Below the pieces are notes generated by a model. It was not told where the DNA came from and ran no database searches. It saw only the letters and a program-made list of their open reading frames with translations. Positions 36,773 to 44,929 of a stretch of DNA of 64,000 nucleotides are shown here, in pieces. How positions within the stretch are numbered: the stretch's first letter is position 1; every line of letters begins with the position of its first letter. Origin of the DNA: JANNVK01 sp031414415 (lineage in GTDB: Bacteria > Acidobacteriota > Blastocatellia > Pyrinomonadales > Pyrinomonadaceae); assembly GCA_031414415.1 (NCBI GenBank), contig JANNVK010000190.1:1-64000 (forward strand), written 5' to 3'. A program made the translations under genes and the position numbers.

Positions 36773-37674
36773 ACTGTTTCGGTTGGCGGAGTTTTAGACT
36801 CAAGAAGTTGAACGAACTTCTTTGCCGCAATTGAAAGAGCCTTATCGCTGCGATAAATTACTCCAACGGTTCTGACCCAATCGCTTTCGGCAAGTTCAAC
36901 AATTACAAGTTGTTTGTTTCGCTCTTCGTCTAAAACACTCGGATGAGGAACAATTGCGATTCCAAAGCCGACTTCAACCGCTCGTTTTATTGTTTCGATA
37001 TTGTCAAATTCCGCAACTTTGCGAACCGATACACCGTTTGTTTTCAATATCTTATCAGTCGCTTTACGAGTTGGAATATCTCGCTCAAATAAGACAAAAT
37101 CTTGATCTTTAAGTTCGCGGCATTTAAGTTGTTCGCGTTCAGCAAATTCGTGGTTCGGATGACAAATCACAACCATTCGATCGCTTTGCATCGGAACAAT
37201 CGTCAGTCCGCGGCGAACTTCAGGAAATGCAACCACACCAAGTTCGACCGAACCATTGAGCACGTCGCGAACGACACGTGTTGTTCGCGAATATTCCAAA
37301 TCAATTTTTGCCGCTGGAAACTTCGTCATAAATTCACGAACTTTTACTGGCAACTCATGAAGCCCGACGCTGTAAACTGTTGCAACTTTGACAGTTCCGC
37401 TGATTGTCCCGACAAGTCCACGCATATTTTCGTTTAATTGGTCATAGCCGGCGAGAATATTTCGGCTTTCGCGATAGAAAACTTCGCCGATTGGAGTAAG
37501 TTTTATCTCGCGTCGTCCGCGGACACGTTCAAGTAATCTTCGCTGAAATTTTTCTTCAAGCGTGCGTATTTGTTGGCTGACGGCAGATTGAGTAACAAAA
37601 TTTCTCTCGGCAGCGAGCGAGAAACTTTGGGTATCAACTAAATCGCAGAAAACTTTCAAGGTTTCGATATGCAT
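36769..37674 (-). CDS. LysR-family transcriptional regulator
   Basis: The 301-residue protein has the N-terminal winged helix of LysR regulators (LKVFCDLVDTQSFSLAAERN; TQSAVSQQIRTLEEKFQRRL) and a C-terminal effector-binding domain from residue 90. It diverges from sdhC across 168 bases, an arrangement in which LysR proteins often regulate the neighbouring operon; control of succinate dehydrogenase is therefore a reasonable inference, but the effector is unknown. Confidence 0.93.
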   Translation of the reverse strand: MHIETLKVFCDLVDTQSFSLAAERNFVTQSAVSQQIRTLEEKFQRRLLERVRGRREIKLTPIGEVFYRESRNILAGYDQLNENMRGLVGTISGTVKVATVYSVGLHELPVKVREFMTKFPAAKIDLEYSRTTRVVRDVLNGSVELGVVAFPEVRRGLTIVPMQSDRMVVICHPNHEFAEREQLKCRELKDQDFVLFERDIPTRKATDKILKTNGVSVRKVAEFDNIETIKRAVEVGFGIAIVPHPSVLDEERNKQLVIVELAESDWVRTVGVIYRSDKALSIAAKKFVQLLESKTPPTETV

Positions 37675-37842
37675 AATTTTTATTATAAGTATTTCTGTCT
37701 AAGTTTTGCAACATATTTCATTTTACCTAATTTTTCAAAAAATGTATGATTATTTTTAATTGATTAATTGATGATTTAGCAGTTTCATCTTAGAATTATT
37801 ATGCAAACCTTAAATCAATAGTCAAAAGAAGATAGCACCGAT

Positions 37843-38568
37843 ATGTCCATTAAATTCAGTAACAATTTTTTACTTAGAAAGTTGCACCAAATCACGGGAA
37901 TTGTTCCGCTTGGGCTCTTTTTTGCAGTTCATTTGCTCACAAACGCGAAAGCCATGAACGGCGAAAAAGTCTTCAATGATGCAGTTGCAGATATTCACCA
38001 TTTGCCTTTTTTGCTTTTTATCGAAATTGGCGGAATTTTTTTGCCGCTCCTTTTTCATTCGGTTTACGGAATTATTATTTCGGCACAAGCTCGCAGTAAT
38101 GTTTCAAATTATGGTTACGGCAGAAATTGGCTTTATGTTTTTCAGAGAGTTACGGGAATTTTTCTCTTTGCGTTTTTGCTTTTTCATCTAATGCATTTCC
38201 GTTGGGGATTTTTTGGCACATTTGGGTTAACGCAAACAGCGGTCGCGGGAAATGCGGATAAAGCATTCGCGATTGTTTCGACAGATTTTACATTGTGGTG
38301 GGTTTCTGCCATTTACATCGTCGGAATTGCAGCAACCGCTTGGCATTTGGCTTATGGAATATTTTTATTCACACTTGATTTTGGTTTAGTTGTCGGCGAA
38401 AAAGCACAAAGTTATATTTTGAAAGGCTGTGCCGCAGTTGGAATTGGACTTTTCGCAGTTGGGACAAACACAGTTTTTGCATTTGCGTGGAAAAATTGCG
38501 GACTGATTCCGGCTATGCTTTGCGAGCAATCTAAGGAAGCAAAAACTTTAGAGCCTAAGAAATTTTAG
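37843..38568 (+). CDS. sdhC: succinate dehydrogenase cytochrome b558 subunit
   Basis: The 241-residue integral membrane protein has five hydrophobic helices with conserved histidines for haem: KLHQITGIVPLGLFFAVH, FHSVYGI, LFHLMHFRWG and WHLAYGIFLF. This is the single-subunit b558 anchor of the Bacillus/epsilon-type succinate:quinone reductases rather than the two-subunit C/D anchor. It anchors SdhAB to the inner membrane. In most genomes sdhA follows directly; here a broken toxin-like gene and its partner are inserted. Confidence 0.92.
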   Translation: MSIKFSNNFLLRKLHQITGIVPLGLFFAVHLLTNAKAMNGEKVFNDAVADIHHLPFLLFIEIGGIFLPLLFHSVYGIIISAQARSNVSNYGYGRNWLYVFQRVTGIFLFAFLLFHLMHFRWGFFGTFGLTQTAVAGNADKAFAIVSTDFTLWWVSAIYIVGIAATAWHLAYGIFLFTLDFGLVVGEKAQSYILKGCAAVGIGLFAVGTNTVFAFAWKNCGLIPAMLCEQSKEAKTLEPKKF

Positions 38569-38571
38569 ATT

Positions 38572-38898
38572 ATGAATGACGTTCGGTAGATTGAAAAAGA
38601 CAGACTTGGCAACGATATTTATTTAACCGAAGAACGTTGGGAGCACATTACGAGTCCGATGAATCATTCAGAGATGTTGGAATTCGAAAACGAACTTCGA
38701 CAAACTATTCGTTTTGGATCAAGAAAACAAGAGATGTTAAATCCGCAGAAATATAGATATTCTAAAAAGTTTAAAGATTTAACAGCAGAGAATACTCATA
38801 TAATTGCAGTTGCAGTAATGAGTTCATTTCATTAAGAAAAAGACGAATTGATACCTAACAACTTTATTGTTACAGCTTATCAAAAGAAAGTTTGGTGA
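38572..38898 (+). pseudogene. broken toxin-like (RelE/PBECR-type nuclease fold) gene
   Basis: One frame from ATG 38572 reads through two stop codons, TAG at 38587-38589 and TAA at 38833-38835, to TGA at 38896. The conserved-looking stretches are DIYLTEERWEHITSPMN, QTIRFGSRKQEMLNPQKYRY and, after the second stop, PNNFIVTAYQKKVW. This matches my memory of small nuclease-fold toxins in cyanobacteria whose partner is a DUF2283 protein. The intact DUF2283-like gene starts five bases later. If the true start is after the first stop, the second stop still removes the C-terminal conserved segment. The toxin identity is inferred. Confidence 0.7.
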
Positions 38899-38902
38899 AC
38901 CT

Positions 38903-39277
38903 ATGAAAGAGTCAATTTTTAAATACGACAAAATTAGCGACACATTAAATGTAACTTTTGCTGAAAACAAAGACGCAACCGGAATTGAATTAAACGAAAA
39001 TGTTCTTCTAAGGTTAGATTTAAAGAAAAAATCTGCAACCAGTTTAACGTTATTTAATTATTCAATCTTAACAAAAAAGACTGAAATAGGATTTCGCAGT
39101 TTACCATTAACAGAATTAAATGATTTACCAAATGACATTAGAAAAACCGTAGTCAAGGTATTACTTACAAAACCAGTGAGCGAATTTCTATCATTATCGG
39201 CATATTCGCCAACTGAAGTAGAAAATATTCCAATAACAACCTTTAGTTCAAGATTATTAGAGAAGCGTGCGGCTTAA
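38903..39277 (+). CDS. DUF2283-like protein, probable antitoxin partner
   Basis: The 124-residue protein begins MKESIFKYDKISDTLNVTF, continuing with DATGIELNENVLLRLDL; the DTL.V.F and ELN.N.L.R.D pattern is that of DUF2283-like proteins, usually small partners of toxin genes. The second half (residues 55-124) is a longer C-terminal extension. The ATG at 38903 fits the domain start. It lies between the broken toxin-like gene and sdhA and keeps an open frame while its neighbour has decayed. Confidence 0.65.
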   Translation: MKESIFKYDKISDTLNVTFAENKDATGIELNENVLLRLDLKKKSATSLTLFNYSILTKKTEIGFRSLPLTELNDLPNDIRKTVVKVLLTKPVSEFLSLSAYSPTEVENIPITTFSSRLLEKRAA

Positions 39278-39291
39278 ATAGAATAAAATTT

Positions 39292-41085
39292 ATGGCATCG
39301 AAAATAAAAATAGCAGTAGTTGGCGGCGGATTGGCAGGACTTGCAGCGGCGATGAAAATTGCCGAAGCTGGGCATGATGTAGATTTATTGTCGGTTGTTC
39401 CGGTGAAGCGTTCGCATTCGGTTTGTGCTCAAGGCGGCATAAATGGTGCGGTAAACACCAAAGGCGAAGGCGATTCTCCGGCGAAGCATATGGACGACAC
39501 GGTTTACGGTGGCGACTTTTTGGCGAATCAACAACCTGTCAAGCAAATGTGTGATATGGCACCTTCAATCATTTATTTGTTCGACAGAATGGGCGTTCCA
39601 TTTGCTCGAACAAAAGAAGGTTTGCTCGATTTCCGACGATTTGGCGGAACATTACATCACCGAACGGCTTTCGCCGGTGCATCGACCGGACAGCAATTGC
39701 TTTACGCTTTAGATGAGCAAGTTCGCAAATATGAATCAACCGGACAAATCACAAAATATGAAGGTTGGGAAATGACTTCTTTGGTGATGGACGATCATCA
39801 AGTTTGTCGCGGATTAGTCGCGATGAATCTGCAAACGCTTGAACTAAAAGCATTTAACGCCGATGCTGTGATAATGGCAACCGGCGGTCCCGGACTCGTT
39901 TTTGGAAAATCGACAAATTCACAAACTTGCACCGGAAGTGCCGCATCAATCGCCTACCAACACGGTGCGAAATATGCGAACGGCGAATTTATTCAAGTTC
40001 ATCCAACTTCGATTCCGGGCGAAGACAAACTTCGTCTCATGAGCGAATCAGCTCGCGGAGAAGGCGGACGAGTTTGGGTGCCGAAAAATCAAGGCGACAA
40101 ACGTGCGGCGAAAGATATTCCAAACGCCGAACGTTGGTATTTTCTTGAAGAAAAATATCCAGCTTACGGAAATCTTGTGCCGCGTGATATTGCGACTCGC
40201 GAAATTTTCCAAGTTTGTTTGGAAGGCTATGGCGTTGGCGGTGAAAATCAAGTTTATTTAGATTTAACTCACATTGAGCCAGAAACTTTGACGAGAAAAC
40301 TTGGTGCGATTTTAGAAATTTACGAAATGTTTGTCGGCGATGATCCAAGATATGTGCCGATGAGAATTTTCCCGGGCGTTCATTATTCGATGGGCGGACT
40401 TTGGGTCGATTACAATCAGCGGACAAATATTCCCGGACTTCTTGCCGCTGGCGAATGCGATTATTCAATTCACGGTGCAAATCGTCTTGGTGCAAATTCG
40501 CTTGTTTCTTGTGTTTACGGCGGAATCACGGCTGCACCTGCGGCGATTGAATACGCACTAAACGTTGAACGCGGAAGCAGCGAAATGAACGGCGTTCACG
40601 CGGCAGAACTCAAGCGTCAGCAAGAAATTAACGACAATATTTTGAAACAAACAGGTTCAGAAAATCAGTATAAAATCCATGAAGAAATGGGCAAAGTAAT
40701 GACTGATAACGTGACAGTTGTTCGGTATAACGACCGTCTGAAAGCGACTGATGAAAAATTAGTCGAGCTTCAAGAACGTTCGAAAAATATCTCGATTAAC
40801 GATTCAAATCTTTGGGCGACCCAAGCGATTCCACACGCGAGACAGCTCAAAAATATGCTCGAATTAGCAAGAGTAATTACGCTTGGAGCATTAAATCGTG
40901 ATGAATCTCGCGGTGCTCATTACAAACCAGATTTTCCAGATCGCAATGATGACAAGTTTATGAAAACGACGATTGCAGAATGGTCTGCCGAATCGCCGAT
41001 TTTGAGTTATGAAGCGGTTGATGTTGGGCTTGTTGAACCGCGAAAACGTGATTATAGCGATAAAGGTAAGAAGAAAACGGCGTAA
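39292..41085 (+). CDS. sdhA: succinate dehydrogenase flavoprotein subunit
   Basis: The 597-residue FAD-containing subunit starts with a dinucleotide-binding motif (AVVGGGLAGLAAAMKIAEAG), contains the FAD-attachment region HSVCAQGGINGAVN, the substrate/active-site stretches GGTLHHRTAFAGASTGQ and HPTSIPGEDKL, and the later HYSMGGLWVDYN and GANRLGANSLVSC. It oxidises succinate to fumarate on the cytoplasmic side of the membrane. It belongs to the same non-classical group as the b558 anchor. The stop is 15 bases before the first Uma2 gene. Confidence 0.96.
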   Translation: MASKIKIAVVGGGLAGLAAAMKIAEAGHDVDLLSVVPVKRSHSVCAQGGINGAVNTKGEGDSPAKHMDDTVYGGDFLANQQPVKQMCDMAPSIIYLFDRMGVPFARTKEGLLDFRRFGGTLHHRTAFAGASTGQQLLYALDEQVRKYESTGQITKYEGWEMTSLVMDDHQVCRGLVAMNLQTLELKAFNADAVIMATGGPGLVFGKSTNSQTCTGSAASIAYQHGAKYANGEFIQVHPTSIPGEDKLRLMSESARGEGGRVWVPKNQGDKRAAKDIPNAERWYFLEEKYPAYGNLVPRDIATREIFQVCLEGYGVGGENQVYLDLTHIEPETLTRKLGAILEIYEMFVGDDPRYVPMRIFPGVHYSMGGLWVDYNQRTNIPGLLAAGECDYSIHGANRLGANSLVSCVYGGITAAPAAIEYALNVERGSSEMNGVHAAELKRQQEINDNILKQTGSENQYKIHEEMGKVMTDNVTVVRYNDRLKATDEKLVELQERSKNISINDSNLWATQAIPHARQLKNMLELARVITLGALNRDESRGAHYKPDFPDRNDDKFMKTTIAEWSAESPILSYEAVDVGLVEPRKRDYSDKGKKKTA

Positions 41086-41100
41086 TTTTGGAGTTAGATT

Positions 41101-41679
41101 ATGGCTCAAAGGGCAATAAAACAAAAACTATATACGCCGGAACAATATCTCGCAAAGGAAGAAAAGGCAGAATTCCGGAGTGAATATTGTGATGGCGAGA
41201 TTTTCGCAATGGCTGGTGGTTCGTTTAATCATTTGCAAATAACGGCGAATTTGACTGTTTTTTTACATTCAAAAGTTCGCAAAAAAGGCTGTCGAGTTCT
41301 TCCTAATGAAATGAAGATTTGGGTTGAGTCAACAAGAAGATTTTATTACCCAGATGTGACTGTTCTTTGCGACAAACCGAAATTTTATAAAGACCGAAAT
41401 GACACGATTGAGAATCCGAAACTTTTAATTGAGGTTTTATCAAAAAGCACAGAAGCCACAGATCGTGGAGAAAAGTTTTTCGCTTTTCAAACTCTTGAGT
41501 CAGTTGAAGAATATGTTTTAGTTTCGCAAGACAAACACGTTGTCGAAAAATTTACAAAACAAAGTGATGGTAGCTGGAAGTATTTGGCAACAATTGGAAT
41601 TGACAGCAAGGTTACTTTTGAATCAGTTGGTGAATCGTTAAACCTAAGTGAAATATACGACTTAATTGAGTTTAAATAA
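41101..41679 (+). CDS. Uma2-family endonuclease, copy 1
   Basis: The 192-residue protein is a Uma2 (DUF820) PD-(D/E)XK nuclease-like protein: KAEFRSEYCDGEIFAMAGGS at the start, the FYYPDVTVLC strand with the catalytic Asp, and LLIEVLSKSTEATDRG with the catalytic Glu. Uma2 proteins are abundant in cyanobacteria and some other phyla; function is unknown. Its stop overlaps the ATG of copy 2 (TAATG). The first about 35 residues are nearly identical to copy 2. Confidence 0.92.
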   Translation: MAQRAIKQKLYTPEQYLAKEEKAEFRSEYCDGEIFAMAGGSFNHLQITANLTVFLHSKVRKKGCRVLPNEMKIWVESTRRFYYPDVTVLCDKPKFYKDRNDTIENPKLLIEVLSKSTEATDRGEKFFAFQTLESVEEYVLVSQDKHVVEKFTKQSDGSWKYLATIGIDSKVTFESVGESLNLSEIYDLIEFK

Positions 41680-42251
41680 TGGCACAACGAGCAATAAAAC
41701 AAAAACTTTATACACCTGAGCAGTATTTAGCAAAGGAAGAAAAAGCCGAGTTTCGAAGCGAATATGAAGACGGAACAATCATCGCGATGGCTGGCGGTTC
41801 GCTTACGCACACGCGAATGGTAAAAAATATTGAACGAGCTTTTGATAATAAATTAAAAGCCTCTTGCGAATCTTTTTCACACGAAGTCAAAGTTCAAGTT
41901 GAGAATTATCAGAAATTTTACTATCCAGATGTTGTTATAATTTGCGGTGAACCAAAATTTTACAACAAACGCCAGGACACAATCACAAATCCGATTTTGA
42001 TTGTTGAGGTTTTGTCAAAAAGCACTGAAGCCAAAGACCGTGGCGACAAAATGTTGGCATATCGAGCCTTGGAATCGTTAGAAGAATATGTTTTGATTTC
42101 CCAAGATAAAGCAATCGTCGAACAATACTTGAAAAATAAAGATGGTAGTTGGCTTCACAAAGCGACAATCGGACTAAAAAGCAAAGTAAGATTTGAATCA
42201 ATTGATGTTGAATTGACCTTAGAAGAAATTTATCAACGAGTTAATTTATGA
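41679..42251 (+). CDS. Uma2-family endonuclease, copy 2
   Basis: The 190-residue tandem paralogue of the preceding gene shares the N-terminus MAQRAIKQKLYTPEQYLAKE exactly and the catalytic stretches FYYPDVVIIC and LIVEVLSKSTEAKDRGDKM. The middle (THTRMVKNIERAFDNKL) and C-terminus have diverged. At the DNA level the identical protein parts differ at many third codon positions, so the duplication is not recent. Its stop overlaps the start of the GH19 gene (ATGA), which points to co-expression. Confidence 0.92.
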   Translation: MAQRAIKQKLYTPEQYLAKEEKAEFRSEYEDGTIIAMAGGSLTHTRMVKNIERAFDNKLKASCESFSHEVKVQVENYQKFYYPDVVIICGEPKFYNKRQDTITNPILIVEVLSKSTEAKDRGDKMLAYRALESLEEYVLISQDKAIVEQYLKNKDGSWLHKATIGLKSKVRFESIDVELTLEEIYQRVNL

Positions 42252-43213
42252 GTTTTCCTTATGTTTTAAAATTCGGCGGCAAAAATCCTAAGTTGACAGA
42301 AATTCTCCACACTTGGTTTGATTTCTTGGCATTTCCCGTTCCAAAGGGAAAGTCGAATTGGCAATCTCTTGGTGGGACTTTTACACGCGAAACTGAGGAA
42401 GCGGTCAGGAAGTTTCAACAAAGATATGGTTTGATTCCTCCTGGAAAACTTGGCGAGGTTAAGGCAAATGAATGGCGACAATTGGCAATTCAGGTAGGTT
42501 ATAAAGCGTGGCAACCGAATCTTTATCCGTGTTTATCGGAAGGAATTGGATGCAATGTTGAAATGTGGAATTTTTTAAGGAATATTGGCGGTTATCAAGG
42601 CAATTTACTTTCAGGCGGAATAAATGTTTATGGACCAAGATTCTTAGAGATGTATTCCGAAGAATTTGCTGGTATCGATTTTGATACATTAAACGGTCTC
42701 GGACTTTTTCTAAGTTTCATGCGAACTGATAGCAATCTTAATGATATTCGTCATGCTGCGTATATGATGGCTTCTGTTTATAAGGAAACAGCATATACTT
42801 GGCAACCGATTGATGAGAAAGGAAAAGGTGCTGGTTACGAATACGGATTAATTAGAACTGGTAAGTGCGGGGGAAAAGAATACAAGAAGCGGTATTACGG
42901 ACGTGGATATATTCAAATTACTTGGGAATATAATTATGAAACTATGGATACATATTTCAATTTAGGTTGTTCATTGGTAGAAAATCCTGATAGAGCATTA
43001 GAACCTGAATTAGCATATAAAATAGCCTCTCACGGTATGAAAGATGGTTTATTTATAAAAGGCGAAACTCTTTCAAAATATATTTATGGAAATACATGTG
43101 ATTATCATAATGCTCGTAAAATTGTAAACCCAAAGAAGTTTGATACTTATGCTGAAATTGCTGGATACGCAAGAATCTTTGAAGCAATTCTAAGAGCCAC
43201 AATGTTCAGATAA
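42248..43213 (+). CDS. peptidoglycan-binding GH19 lysozyme/chitinase-like protein
   Basis: The 321-residue protein has an N-terminal peptidoglycan-binding domain (about 10-80: FTRETEEAVRKFQQRYGLIP) and a GH19-like lysozyme domain from about 130: AAYMMASVYKETAYTWQP with the expected catalytic Glu, then RYYGRGYIQITWEYNYE and SLVENPDRALEPELAYKIA. No signal peptide is visible. Such proteins are phage endolysins or secreted bacterial effectors that cut cell walls. It is coupled to the Uma2 genes and followed after 18 bases by a lipoprotein gene, which could encode its inhibitor (inference). Confidence 0.88.
   Translation: MSFPYVLKFGGKNPKLTEILHTWFDFLAFPVPKGKSNWQSLGGTFTRETEEAVRKFQQRYGLIPPGKLGEVKANEWRQLAIQVGYKAWQPNLYPCLSEGIGCNVEMWNFLRNIGGYQGNLLSGGINVYGPRFLEMYSEEFAGIDFDTLNGLGLFLSFMRTDSNLNDIRHAAYMMASVYKETAYTWQPIDEKGKGAGYEYGLIRTGKCGGKEYKKRYYGRGYIQITWEYNYETMDTYFNLGCSLVENPDRALEPELAYKIASHGMKDGLFIKGETLSKYIYGNTCDYHNARKIVNPKKFDTYAEIAGYARIFEAILRATMFR
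43181..43206 (+). repeat. left copy of a 26-base direct repeat (GH19 3' end)
   Basis: These last coding bases of the GH19 gene, encoding EAILRATMF, recur at 44017-44042 with two mismatches. The two copies flank the lipoprotein gene. Confidence 0.75.
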
Positions 43214-43231
43214 AAAAGAATATTTTATAGT

Positions 43232-43978
43232 ATGCGATTAATAAGTAAATTTATCTTTTTTTTGTTTCTGTCGATAGTAGAATCTTGCTACTTCAACACG
43301 GCAAACCGACAAAATAATCAAAATAGCGAAATTATATCTAAAATATCAGCACAAGAAATTGAGATTCCGATGAAGAAATCTCATCTGAATTTAGATGATC
43401 GCAAAAAATGGAAAGACATAATTAAATGGGATAATGATTGTCCAAACGAGGAAATAGATAGTGAAGATTACAATGGAGGTTTGAAATTCTACGACCTATC
43501 AACAAATACCTTTTTAGTTGAGGTAAAGTGTTCGTCAGGTGGATACGCTGGCTTCAGACGATATTTTTTTTACAATGAGTCTAAATCACCAGCTTCGTCA
43601 AAACTTCTCAAATTTAAGTATTATAGAGGTAGTTCACCTGACCCGAAAAAAGACGTAAAGATTCTTGGACGGGAGGAAATCGAAAGGTTACAAAATATAC
43701 TTCCTACTAAGATGTTTACGGTTGACGAATCGCTTATATTTGAACGAGTAGTATTCGATTCATTAAACAAATCGTTAATTATTTTCGATACGACACAATC
43801 TCCTTATCAGTGCGGCACAGTAAATAAGTATAGTTTTGAAAATGGAATAGCGAATCTGTATGAAATCAGAGGAAATTGGTTATGCGTTTTAAAAGAAACC
43901 GATCCATTAACTTGGAAAACGATAGATTTGAAAAAGTTAAAACGAATTTCAAAAAAAATTGTCGAAAGGTATCAATAA
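43232..43978 (+). CDS. hypothetical lipoprotein, possible GH19 partner
   Basis: The 248-residue protein has a hydrophobic start ending in a lipobox-like VESC (SKFIFFLFLSIVESCYF), so it is probably attached to a membrane. The mature part contains four further cysteines (NDCPNEE, VKCSSGG, YQCGTVN, NWLCVLK) and a repeated aromatic/Gly pattern (GGYAGFRRYFFYN) that faintly recalls DUF1176-like periplasmic proteins. I do not recognise a family with certainty. It starts 18 bases after the GH19 gene and is followed by a 13-codon echo of that gene's end. An immunity role is possible but unproven. Confidence 0.6.
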   Translation: MRLISKFIFFLFLSIVESCYFNTANRQNNQNSEIISKISAQEIEIPMKKSHLNLDDRKKWKDIIKWDNDCPNEEIDSEDYNGGLKFYDLSTNTFLVEVKCSSGGYAGFRRYFFYNESKSPASSKLLKFKYYRGSSPDPKKDVKILGREEIERLQNILPTKMFTVDESLIFERVVFDSLNKSLIIFDTTQSPYQCGTVNKYSFENGIANLYEIRGNWLCVLKETDPLTWKTIDLKKLKRISKKIVERYQ

Positions 43979-44016
43979 AAATTGTCAAAAGATGATTGGT
44001 GGAGACGAAAATAACC

Positions 44017-44055
44017 GAAGCAATTTTAAGAGCAACAATGTTTTGCAACAACTAA
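44017..44055 (+). pseudogene. relic of a second GH19 3' end
   Basis: The frame here reads EAILRATMFCNN and stops at 44053-44055; the bases 44017-44042 match 43181-43206 (the true GH19 end) except at two positions. Upstream of it the frame is closed (TGA at 43993-43995), so only the last few codons survive. It is evidence for an earlier duplication or a cassette insertion at the GH19 end. Confidence 0.7.
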
Positions 44056-44093
44056 AAACACAAAGATAACTTTTCTAAATTTTGAAATTAATT

Positions 44094-44894
44094 ATGAGTA
44101 CAAACGGACACATCGAAAAAAAACGGTTGGATAATCCGCCAAACACAATCGACATCAAAATCAAGCGTCGAGAAAAACTTGACGCAAAGCAAACGTGGGA
44201 AACTTTTGAGATTCCATACCGAAGAAATCTCAACGTCATCTCTATTTTGATGGATATTCGCAAAAATCCTGTCACCAAAGATGGCAAAACAACTACGCCG
44301 CCGGTTTGGGATATGAGCTGTCTCGAGCAAGTTTGCGGGATTTGCACGATGGTTATAAATGGTCGCGTGCGTCAATCTTGCTCGGCTTTGGTCGATGATT
44401 TGTTGCTCGCGACTGGGACAAATGCAATTTCCCTTGAACCAATGTCGAAGTTCCCGAATGTCCGCGATTTGAAAGTAGATCGCACAAAAATGTTTGATCA
44501 TTTGAAGCAAGTTCACGCTTGGGTCGAATTAGACGGAACTCACGATCTTGGTCCATCCGCTCCAATGTCGAACGAACAAGCACAAGAGCGTTATGCGTTA
44601 AGTCGTTGTATGACTTGCGGTTGCTGTCTCGAAGCCTGCCCGCAATATGGTGATGATAATTACATCGGACCGCAAGCAATTGCCCAAGCACGGTTGTTTA
44701 ATATGCACCCGACAGGCAAAATGGCGATTGACGAACGCCTCGAAGGTTTGATGGGCGATGATGGAATCGGCAATTGCGGAAACGCCCAAAATTGCGTTCA
44801 AGTATGCCCGATGAGCGTTCCTTTAACGAAAGCAATTTACGAAACGAATCGTGATATTACCGTTAATGCTTTGTTTGGCTGGCTAAAGAAATAG
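44094..44894 (+). CDS. sdhB: succinate dehydrogenase iron-sulfur subunit
   Basis: The 266-residue subunit contains the [2Fe-2S] region (SCLEQVCGICTMVINGR, plus a later Cys in VRQSCSAL), the [4Fe-4S] motif CMTCGCCLEACP and the [3Fe-4S] motif CVQVCPMSVPL. It passes electrons from SdhA to the haem-containing anchor. ATG at 44094 (MSTNGHIEKKR) is chosen over an upstream TTG. It lies 3.0 kb downstream of sdhA, separated by four accessory genes, which is unusual for an sdh operon. Confidence 0.95.
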   Translation: MSTNGHIEKKRLDNPPNTIDIKIKRREKLDAKQTWETFEIPYRRNLNVISILMDIRKNPVTKDGKTTTPPVWDMSCLEQVCGICTMVINGRVRQSCSALVDDLLLATGTNAISLEPMSKFPNVRDLKVDRTKMFDHLKQVHAWVELDGTHDLGPSAPMSNEQAQERYALSRCMTCGCCLEACPQYGDDNYIGPQAIAQARLFNMHPTGKMAIDERLEGLMGDDGIGNCGNAQNCVQVCPMSVPLTKAIYETNRDITVNALFGWLKK

Positions 44895-44929
44895 TTGAAC
44901 TTATTAAGTTTTTCTACTAGACTCCATTT

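Noticed and set aside
40037..40495. A 152-codon antisense open frame inside sdhA
   Set aside because: It lies wholly opposite a strongly conserved gene, shows no domain and has basic, low-complexity composition; it is a by-product of codon use in sdhA.
44088..44516. A 142-codon antisense open frame in sdhB
   Set aside because: Same reason: it mirrors conserved sdhB codons, without ribosome binding site or recognisable protein features.
44899..44916. AACTTATTAAGTTTTT after sdhB as a terminator
   Set aside because: The stem is only five base pairs of A/T-rich sequence; too weak to call.
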